DNA of 64,000 bases from Mucidula mucida (taxonomy: Eukaryota; Basidiomycota; Agaricomycetes; Agaricales; Physalacriaceae), in assembly GCA_015501055.1 (NCBI GenBank), contig JADNYV010000155.1, positions 1 to 64,000 on the forward strand, in the 5' to 3' direction. The notes beneath the pieces were generated by a model. The model saw only the letters and a list, made by a program, of their open reading frames with translations. It was not told where the DNA came from and ran no database searches. This document shows positions 56,072 through 64,000 of the stretch, one piece after another. Each line of letters opens with the position of its first letter. The first letter of the stretch is position 1. A program made the position numbers and the translations under genes.

Positions 56072-56146
56072 CGTCACACTACCCTCTGCGGCCCTCATGG
56101 AGCGACTCTGGCGCAGAATAGAACTTGCGCCTTAAAGAGGGGGTGA

Positions 56147-56674
56147 TGTTATGAATCGCCATATTTTCACATTTTCAATCTTATCATATCTTATCGGGGG
56201 GCTTGTCTTATCAACCAACGGACTGTTTCATCATCTGTTCCGACACCAATCATACTCCTTTTCATTACCGAAGCCGTACTCATGTCGGACACACGTCCAA
56301 TACATGAATGACATCATACATGCTGATACCTCATGGACTCCCTATTGTATACACACCGCCGACACTCGTAGCACACATGGATGTTTCAGTATTATTACTT
56401 ACATGCAGTTACCACTCGTATTTAATGGTTTCACGGACTAGTAGCATACCACACTGGGTCAAGGGCGTGGAGCATCCCTAGTGGAAACGCGTATGGACAA
56501 GGAGTCTCAAACACAGACTTACTAGTATATAAGCAGTAGTGTAGTATCATTGTACTTTAGTTCCGATCTTGTTTATACACCTGGCCTAGCCTAGTCTTAC
56601 GAACGCGAACGTTTTCTCTTTCAGTTCTTGCTGTGGTACCTGGTTGAGTCTCATGGCTTAGTCAGTCGCTAACA
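56147..56674 (+). repeat. 3' LTR of the inner Gypsy element
   Basis: 528 bp, preceded by the polypurine tract AAAGAGGGGGTGA. It is almost identical to 49384-49910. Confidence 0.92.
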
Positions 56675-58491
56675 CCATTGTCCCGTGGTACGATTAGAAC
56701 AGGTTCTTCCACAACCCTCCGTTTCAGCTCCTCAAACACCTTATGCTGCTCCATGCCCCAAACCCATTTGCCCTTCCCGGTTAGCAATGTCAATGGCTTC
56801 GCTACTCCCGCAAATCCCCTGATGAAACGTTGGTAGAAGTTGCAGAAGCCCAGGAATGACTGTACTTCCTTCTTCTTCGTCGGCTCCTTCCATTCCTTTA
56901 CTACGGCCACTTTTGCCGGATCCATCTTCACTTCTCCTCCTCCAACAATAACTCCTAAGTAGTCTACAGTATGTGCCTCAAAACTACATTTCTCGGGTTT
57001 TAAATACAACTTATTTACTCGTAATATTTCTAATACCCTGCGTACAATCTGTCTATGCTCCTCGAGAGTGTTCGTAAAGATAAGTATATCGTCTAAGTAT
57101 ACTATAACATGTCCGTCATCAATCAACTCCTTCAGAATGTGATTCATGAACAATTGGAAAGTGACTGGCGAGTTTGTGAGTCCAAAGAACATAACTAAGG
57201 GTTCTAATAGGCCTTGTTTGTTCTGAACGCCGCTTTCCACTCATCACCTTCCTTGATCCAAATGTTATTGTAACCCCATTGGACATCCATCTTTGTGAAC
57301 CACTTTGCCCCCTTCAGCTTATCAATAAGCTCCTGGATCAATGACAAGGAATATTGGTTCTTGATTGTCATGTCGTTCAACTTCCGATAATCCTGTACTG
57401 GCCGAAGGCTTCTGTCCTTCTTTTTGACAAAGAAGAAGGGTGACGCCATAGGTGAGATTGATGGTTGTATGCGTCCCGTGCGTATGTTTTCCTCCAAAAA
57501 CTCGTCTAACGCCTTCTGCTTGGATGGACTAAGGGGATAGACCTTACAGTCAACCAGTTTAGAACCAGGCGTGAGTTCTATCGCGTGATCCCATTCGCTC
57601 CGGTAGCTTGTCAAAGTCCGCCTTGCTAAATACATCGGAGAATTCCTTAATGTAAGGTGCAGCAGCGGATGAAGGCTGTTGTGATCTCAGCTTTTCACCA
57701 CTTTTGTGATAGTTGTCCCAGTCCATCCAGAACAAACGCTCTCCCTCTTCCAACTTCTCTTCTATGTCTTCTCCTTCATCTTCCGGCAAGTTATACTCGG
57801 GTAGGTAGCCGCAGCGGTCTGGGCATCGATCAAAGGTCAATGTGGATTCCGTCCAGTTGATCGTGGGGTTGTGATATCGTATCCAATCTAGCCCCAAAAA
57901 GATACTTGTTTTGCCGAGATTGGTGACGGCCAACTCAATCTTTTCGGCGTGATCTCCGATCTTCATCCGGACCTCCACAAAACCTTTGATTGCTCCTCCC
58001 TCGTTTAGGGTTCCATCCGCATTGTAAACAGGGAGCTTGACCGGTAACTCCTTGATCGGGAGTCCGTTCTTCTCAACGAATTCTTTATTGACACAAGAAC
58101 CCGTTGCTCCACTGTCAAGAAGGGCACTCGTTTCCCATTCAGAGCCTGTGTGTACGCTCTCTATGGTTACTCAGAGTTTTATGTCCTGCCCCTTTGTTCC
58201 CTGGATGTACTTCCTTGACTTTTTCAACTCCGTCACAACTTCCACCGCAGCTTCCTTTGTCAACGCTCTGATCGCCATCACCTTCTCTTCCATTGCTTCT
58301 CTCTCTCTCCGCTCCGGCATCCATGCTCTCAAAATTCCCACTGCTCTTAGCCGTTGTGCGATCCACTCAGGCGTGTTTGGTTCGTATCTTTCTTTTGCAG
58401 GTTTTGGTGGTAAAATCATTGATGATATTTTAGATGCCTTAGTACCAGTACTATAAATAGATTCTGCATCTGACAATTCTTCCCTTGGCAA
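56675..58491 (-). pseudogene. outer Gypsy pol, protease-RT part
   Basis: It reads leftward: [20 protein letters not shown], a linker, [20 protein letters not shown] with [14 protein letters not shown] (protease C-terminal side), the RT palm with [15 protein letters not shown] and YLDD, then KEVQSFLGFCNFYQRFIRGF, ending at VPRDNG where the inner Gypsy entered. A frame change lies near 57215-57240, and another near 57580-57635. The coding continues at 49383 beyond the insertion. Confidence 0.86.
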
Positions 58492-58559
58492 CTGCTCTGG
58501 CAGGACTGTGTCTACTGCGGGAGCTTCGCAAAACCCAACTCTTCGGCCAGCTTCTTCTT

Positions 58560-59426
58560 CTCCTCATCATTCATTTTAGTCTATAGACCCCAAATCTGCT
58601 GGGGTCGACCCTTCTTTGGACAGAACCTGCTGATGTGGCCATGTTCGCCACAGCTGAAGCAAAGTCCCCTTCGACGTGCGTTGTCGATATCCATCGGCCT
58701 GCCGGCTCCTCCATAGGTAACACTGGTGGCATCTCGTTGTGTGATTGGTGTTGGGGGTAGATTTGTAGGATTGGCTCTTGATGTTGCCGCCTGCGGAGCT
58801 TGGGGCCGGGACTGCATGCCGGGCCTCTTGCTTGCCATCCGCCTTCTCCACAACTGATCAATCTGGATGATCTGCTTCTTCCAGTCATTGTATTCTTCCG
58901 GCGACCTGTCTCGGCTACCATAGATCTGGTTGATGATCTTCTCGTTGACATTGGTCTTGAGAAGACGCACGACATATGCGTCATCTTTCAAATATCCTGC
59001 CTGAGTGAGCAGGATCTCAAACTTCTGGAAAAAGTCTTGAGCGGTGGCTTGCTCCTGGCGCAACCGCTTGATCTGGTCTTGCGCGTCTTGCGCGAGGTTG
59101 GAGTCCACAAATTGCTCCTTCAAGTGCTCCTTGAACTCCGCCCAGGAGACTCTCCATACCTCCTGTTTCTCGCTGAAGTTCTGGTCTGTGTAGTTCTGGA
59201 TCCATGCATCAACATGATTTCCTCGGATGTAGGAGAGAACAACATTGATCCTTTTGGAGTTAGATGTGATATTGTTCTTCTTGTCACGAATGTATGTGAA
59301 CATTGATTGCCACCAGCTTTTGTACTTGGTCTTGTCCCCGTCATAGTCGTCAGGTTTGTTGACAAGGGATTGGCCTTTAGGTTCGACATTGGCGTGATGA
59401 GCGGGCTTGTGTGCTTTGTTGGACAT
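58560..59426 (-). pseudogene. outer Gypsy gag
   Basis: ATG at 59426 gives MSNKAHKPAHHANVEPKGQS. An open frame of 281 codons includes YKSWWQSMFTYIRDKKNN, FKEHLKEQFVDSNLAQDAQD and the CCHC knuckle CFSCGEHGHISRFC. It ends at a TAG (58581) a few codons after the knuckle, where the inner copy reads on for about 25 more residues ([16 protein letters not shown] in the outer copy after the stop). Otherwise intact. Confidence 0.88.
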
Positions 59427-60612
59427 GGTGAATCGGGGTGATGAGATTGGAGAGTGAAAGGGTGAAAGTGGAGATATAGGTGATGCGGATTTGGATGAAA
59501 CGGGTAAGGGAATAGAGGTCTGGATGAATAAGAGGGAATTTCCTAGATCTGAAATAGAATCTAGGACTTGGTAGGGTGGGGAACAATGATGTGTATCGTA
59601 AGGTAAGTAAAGTAGGTAGGTATTGTAACTGTCTACGCTATTTTACTGACTACTGACTATGTATCTACGGAGCCCAAGAGCTTGTCACAAGTTCGCAATT
59701 GCCCAGCCGACGTCCCTCTGGTGTGAGGTAAGCCAAAGTGTTCCTGGGAACGGGGGTTGACCCGTAAACAGCGCCCACTGAAGTGCAACTGCCAAAAGTT
59801 TATTCTCATGAGAGCGGCTACTTCCAACACCCGAGGCAGTTATCTCTAACTGTTAGCCGGCGCTACTGGGACCAATACACATGTATGCGGACGTGCGCTG
59901 GGATTAGGATTCCGTTGATCTGTAAACAGGAAAGGGGATGGGGTAATGTGCGATGATCAAACAGTGAAGTGCTGATTGATGATCAGGGATGTGTGGTAGG
60001 TGGTAGAAAGTAGTTCTAATCTTCTGTTAGCAACTGACTATAGCCACAAGACTAAACCAGGTACCACAGCAAGAACTAAAAGAGAAAGTGTTCGCGTTCG
60101 TAAGACTAGGCTAGGCCAGGTGTATAAACAAGATTGGAACTAAAGTACAATGATACTACACTACTTAGACCTGGGCACGAGTGTGCACTCGGGTGCACTC
60201 GCACTCTTAAAGCGGGTCATTCACAGCTCCGAGCCGGACACCCGCACTTGAGTGACACCCGGGTGCAGCACTCAAGTGCGGCACCAACTCGCCAGTGTTT
60301 CGCGCACCCAAGTGTCTTGCCACTCGGGTAGGGTGGCGGGTGCACCCGTGTACACCCGCCTGGCAATATCAGTCCGTCAGTCCAGAATTAACTATGTAAA
60401 ATTATAGTATGAATGCTACGCTACAGCAGTTAGAAATGATTGAATATGTAGATATCTAAACTATAAGTCAGAAACAGTTAAGAACAGAAGGAAAAACTCA
60501 TAGCAAGACCTACTCCTCATCCGAAGAATCATCATCATTGATAACAATGGGTTCACCATCTCCCCCCTCCTCCTCGAGCGTCAATAGACTTTCGAAAAGG
60601 AATCAAACATAC

Positions 60613-61753
60613 TCACTCGACCATATCCACAACCACCACAAAAAGCTTGCCATCATGGACGAAGGAGAGCATAACGCCCAGAAACTCATGTCCATTCCCA
60701 GCAGTCCAGCAGTCAAAAATGAGATTGAACCGTCCCTCATGTTCCTCCAGCAACTTCTTCAACTCCTCTCGCGTCATCTTAAACGCCTCGTGAATGTCGC
60801 GGCGAAGGGTTCGTCAAGAAGGCGGCTTCGCGTCGGGATTAAGATAGGTGAACACATCGATTAGCTCATCGTCCTCAATCATGGCATCAGGACAATGGCG
60901 GCGAGTGAACCAGTTTAACATCTTGTACCGGAACATTCCCTTGCGAAACTTGAGGGGGATTTTGTCGGTGATCTTTGGTTGGACGGGTTTGCCTTCCTTG
61001 GCCGCATGTGCCGTGTTGCACGTCTTGGCGTGATTCAGAAGATTCAACCCGCCACTGAAGCCAACGGGCCGAAGATGAGTGCTGCCCATCCTGCGTGAAA
61101 GTGAGAATTACTACGCGCAAAAAGAACATATCACGTACGTCTTGCAGGTAAACCTATGGTAGAACTTCTGCTTGGAAGCGTTGTAGATGACTTCAATGTC
61201 GTCTTTGAAGTGCTTGTACTGACTGGACGTCCAACAAGCGCAAAGTTTGGCTGGAAACATAGTCAGTCAAATATCATGGAAATTGTAGGAATGACTCACG
61301 AAGATTCCATTGATGCCACTCTAACGTATTCTTCTTTGGGATCTCGCTGTTCTCCTCCTCCTCGGGCGCTGGATCCTGCTCATCAACCCACTCGTCCTCC
61401 GTCAACTTTTTCTTCCTCTGCTTCTTCTTCTCCACCTCCTTCTGTTTCCGAGCAGGAGAAGCGCTCCTTTTCTTCTTCTTCAGCGGCTGCTCCTCCTCCT
61501 CCTCGCCACTGCTCGGTGCGTCAGGGTCAACGTCTGCGAGCAGGGGCTTGCGCTTGTTGATGCGCTGCGCTGTACCAACAGGGGGCACAGACTCCGTAGG
61601 ACCTGCGGGCCTCTTCTTGCCATTGGTGGGAGGACGTTTCGGCGCGGCCTTGACATTGTCAGATTTCTTCTGCGCATCAGTCTTCCTACGGGTATCGCTT
61701 TTCTTGCCCGAGTCCGTCGCCTTCTTGCTGGGGGTTGCTTTCGCTTTTGCCAT
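60613..61753 (-). pseudogene. hAT transposase N-terminal half
   Basis: ATG at 61753 opens MAKAKATPSKKATDSGKKSD, a basic nuclear-type head with KKKKRSASPARKQK and an acidic patch. Introns lead to YKHFKDDIEVIYNASKQKFY and FRYKMLNWFTRRHCPDAMIE. After an in-frame TGA (CGA in most relatives would be Arg) come RRDIHEAFKMTREELKK and NLIFDCWTAGNGHEFLGV. The D-x-WT-x-x-N box carries the first catalytic Asp of the hAT DDE core. Sequence stops at 60613; the remaining catalytic residues and the C-terminal dimerisation domain are absent. Confidence 0.78.
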
Positions 61754-62289
61754 CCCTTTAAAAAAATGTTACTATCAAGTAGATAGAGATAATGATGAGC
61801 CTACCGAGTATGAAGGATTTGAATCGAGAACATCTAAATAAGAATCCAGTCAGCGAGGACAACGCGAAAACGTTATGCGCCACATACCAGGAGATGATGG
61901 TGGCGATGAGAAACCCTGAAAAACACGAAATGTCAGTCCATATACAACAGCAGCAAGATATGCGCACACCACGTACCGGACAACAGAGGAATGTGTACGC
62001 CGTCCGCCCAAAGGTACACAGCCAAGTGCCGACATAACGTCAAGTACCTATGAAACCAGCGCGGTGCACGAAACAAATTTGATACACTGCAAGAGTGCAA
62101 CTGCCGAGACAAATTCAAGCAGCACAAGAGAGAGGCGGGAAGACGGAAGAGAGGACGAGGTCGGTGAGGTGAGAGAGTAAAGTAAGGTGACTTGGACGTG
62201 AAATCCCAATATTGGGCTGTGTTTGGCTGCGCCATTGCTTGGCCATCTTTGGCACTGGTGGCGCGTTCAGAAAAGTTAAGGTCTGTCAA

Positions 62290-62377
62290 GACCGTTTGGC
62301 GGAGTGGTTGCGCCCATTGTTGTGATGTTGATCGCAAAGCGGTCAGAGCCCCGTGAGTTCAATTCTTGCAGGGTTCA
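62290..62377 (+). tRNA. tRNA-like segment (A box and B box), probably a pseudo-tRNA
   Basis: TGGCGGAGTGG matches the internal A box and GTTCAATTC the B box of RNA polymerase III promoters, 40-odd nt apart. GTGAG-TTCAATT-CTTGC forms a T arm. The acceptor strands (GACCGTT and AGGGTTC) pair only partly, and I could not assign an anticodon. It lies inside the right end of the hAT element. It is either a decayed captured tRNA or a SINE-like head. Confidence 0.35.
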
Positions 62378-62982
62378 TTTTATTGAATACCCGGGTGTTT
62401 GCGAGTGTCCACTCGGGTAGAGTGTGGGTCAGCACTCGTGGCCCAAAGCCAGACACCCGCACTCGAGTGGGTACCTGTGCGAACACCCTACTCACCACTG
62501 CCAAACACTCGACACCTGGGTGTGAGTGCCGGCTGCACCCGGGTGTACACTTAAACACCCAACACTTGCGCCCTGGTCTAACACTACTGCTTATATACTA
62601 GTAAGTCTGTGTTTTGGACTCCTTGTCCATACATGTTTCCGCTAGGGATAACTCCACGCCCTTGACCCAGTGTTGTATGCTACTAGTCCGTGAAACCATT
62701 AAATACGAGTGGGAACTGCATGTAAGTAATAATACTGAAACGACTATGTGTGCTACGAGTGTCAGTGGTGTGTATACAATAGGAAGTCCATGAGGTATCG
62801 GCATGTATGATGTCATCCATGTGTTGGGTGTGTGTCCGACATGAGTACGGCTTTGGTAATGAAAAGGAGTATGATCGGCGACAAAACAGATGATGAAACA
62901 GTCCGTTGGTTGATAAGACAAGCCCTCAATAAGATATGATGAGATGTGAAAATGTGAAAATATGGCAATTCATAACAGATGA

Positions 62983-63756
62983 GGGGCGCGTGGCGGGGAT
63001 GAACGTGCTGTCCAAATTTGGTAATTATTTCCATGTGTCAGCAGGGACCACTGTGGGTGTGCATCCGCCAGTGTGAGTGTGCGCCCTTTGAGTGGGTACA
63101 AAAGTGGTGATAGTTGTATATACTCAGACAGCCTCTTGCGCCTAGTTCAAAGGGTTGGTCCATCATCGGGGACCTCTCCAAGGAAAAGTAATAGGTGACT
63201 TGGGCAAAATGGGGAAAACAATACGGTGGGAGCCCTTCACAATTCCATCCAGCAGCTCATTGGTTGATATAGGTGGTGTCCCGTCTATGTGCTTCTTACC
63301 ACCCTTGCCATTCTCAGTGATCTCACCTCTGCAGAAGGATGCGCTCCTTATCTGCTGCAAGCCTCATTCCCAATGGACGGGGCAATCCAATCCAGCTCTT
63401 CCCATACAACGACTTAACGAACTCGTTGAGAACTTGTGCATTGGGTAGCAGTCAGATGCTGGAGTTGTATACATCCAGAAGCAGGAGATCAGCAAGTCAG
63501 AAACTCCAAAAAGTCTTTATAAATATCCACAAGTACGTTACAGCACTGACATTTGGGCTTCTGCTCATGCTTTACAATAACAGTGCATCAATTATCCTGG
63601 GAAGCGTGTATGGCTAGAATCTGCAAGTTGCCAAGGTAAAAACAACCATGATTGTCTCTATGCAGCGGCGTTTCTTGTTAAAATGTTTCTTATTGTACGT
63701 GCTAACCATGTTTGTTGAAACCTTAATCAAAACAAAATGTAGTGCAACATGTAATC
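62983..63756. other. non-coding or degenerate repeat region
   Basis: It follows the outer Gypsy element. Frames here (for example plus 63155-63448) have no recognised domain. 63030-63115 shares short blocks in inverted orientation with 46239-46308, suggesting that both are ends or flanks of one older repeat. Confidence 0.4.
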
Positions 63757-64000
63757 TAGAGATGGACACGAGTCCATACTCGAGTATATTCGGACTCATC
63801 GTATGAGTAACTCTTACCTCAAACCCAATACTCAAGACTCGAGTCTTCACTCGAGACTCTACTCGAATATCTACTCTACTCGAGAGTACTTCATGAGTCT
63901 CGAGTATTCGAGTACTCGAGTACGATCCGAGTATACTCGAGTATACTCACGTATCAGCAAGCAAATTCAAACATAAAGACAGTGAAGATTAAAGTAAGTA
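63757..64000. mobile_element. second copy of the 50799-51568 hAT-like element, cut by the window end
   Basis: It begins TAGAGATGGACACGAGT and matches the reverse complement of about 51325-51568 almost base for base, including the ACTCGAGTA-rich subterminal block. The other end and the target duplication lie beyond 64000. Confidence 0.88.

Larger units (their letters stand above)
49384..56674 (+). mobile_element. inner Gypsy (chromovirus) LTR retrotransposon, plus strand
   Basis: The 5' LTR is 49384-49910 and the 3' LTR 56147-56674. The 5-bp target duplication is CCATT at 49379-49383 and 56675-56679. It is the same family as the outer element, inserted head-on into its RNase H region. The LTRs differ at about six positions in 527, and most differences are CG/TG or CG/CA transitions, so insertion was comparatively recent. 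Gag carries a hAT-like insertion and pol has several one-base deletions. Confidence 0.93.
60166..62580. mobile_element. hAT element carrying a truncated transposase, 2.4 kb
   Basis: The ends are TAGACCTGGGC and the complement of GCCCTGGTCTA, with a perfect 8-bp duplication ACACTACT at 60158-60165 and 62581-62588. Dense copies of CACTCGGGTG/CACCCGAGTG-like words occur within about 200 bp of each end, as expected for hAT transposase-binding sites. Inside are a minus-strand N-terminal transposase fragment and, near the right end, a tRNA-like segment. Confidence 0.92.
46523..62977 (-). mobile_element. outer Gypsy (chromovirus) LTR retrotransposon, minus strand, with nested insertions
   Basis: The LTRs are 46523-47053 and 60025-62977 (the latter interrupted by a hAT element). 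They start/end TGTTAG/ATAACA and are flanked by the 5-bp duplication GATGA at 46518-46522 and 62978-62982. Gag lies at 59426-58560, and protease-RT at 58491-56675. The frame resumes after the inner Gypsy at 49383 with RNase H, integrase and chromodomain down to 47065. The two LTRs differ at many sites and several stop codons are present, so this copy is old and inactive. Three independent insertions lie inside it. Confidence 0.92.
60025..62977 (-). repeat. 5' LTR of the outer Gypsy element, interrupted by a hAT element
   Basis: The LTR parts are 60025-60165 and 62589-62977, split by the hAT element and one copy of its 8-bp duplication. It aligns with 46523-47053 but with many substitutions. 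Confidence 0.9.

Noticed and set aside
60170..60360. CACTCGGGTG-rich tract as a minisatellite
   Set aside because: Matching words occur at the opposite end of the same inverted-repeat-bounded element, so they are transposon subterminal sites.

Overview
The window looks like nuclear DNA of a mushroom-forming basidiomycete (Agaricomycetes). Genes are cut by many roughly 50-nt GT-AG introns, and the gene families are typical of that class: a DUF6534-type membrane protein, another 7-TM family, expanded cytochrome P450s, a DUF6589-like repeat gene and a RecQ-like helicase fragment. Repeats are DIRS-order retrotransposons, Gypsy chromoviruses and hAT or MITE DNA transposons. No rRNA, CRISPR or bacterial-type operon was seen. 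All splice models were assembled by eye.

Layout. 0-13 kb: a hAT-like MITE, a P450, a DUF6534 membrane gene, a repeat-family ORF split by a hAT element and fused tail-to-tail with a RecQ-like helicase fragment, then a DJ-1/PfpI gene with a decayed inverted copy. 13-16 kb: two Ser/Arg/Pro-rich genes of unknown function. 18-25 kb: a thioesterase-like gene, a 7-TM gene and a second P450. 25-38 kb: an adenylate-forming (4CL/luciferase-like) gene whose third intron holds a complete 7.9-kb DIRS/PAT-type retrotransposon, then an MFS transporter and a transcription-factor fragment. 39-45 kb: three copies of an unknown gene family (one broken, one intact, one truncated), another unknown gene carrying a TA-flanked MITE in an intron, and a 5'-truncated hydrolase. 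46.5-63 kb: a nested transposon pile.

The pile can be read in order from target-site duplications. A minus-strand Gypsy element (46523-62977, TSD GATGA) was later hit by a plus-strand relative (49384-56674, TSD CCATT), by a 244-bp MITE (48093-48336, TSD TA) and by a hAT element (60166-62580, TSD ACACTACT). The inner Gypsy was itself hit in gag by another hAT-like element (50799-51568, TSD GGAATGGA), a second copy of which starts at 63757 and runs off the window.

Functionally, two P450s, a thioesterase-like hydrolase, an adenylate-forming enzyme, an MFS carrier and a regulator remnant lie within 38 kb. This resembles a loose specialised-metabolism neighbourhood, although no complete synthase is present. 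The most notable observation is that the DIRS insertion sits exactly between a splice donor and a splice acceptor, so the adenylating enzyme could still be made if a 7.9-kb intron is removed.
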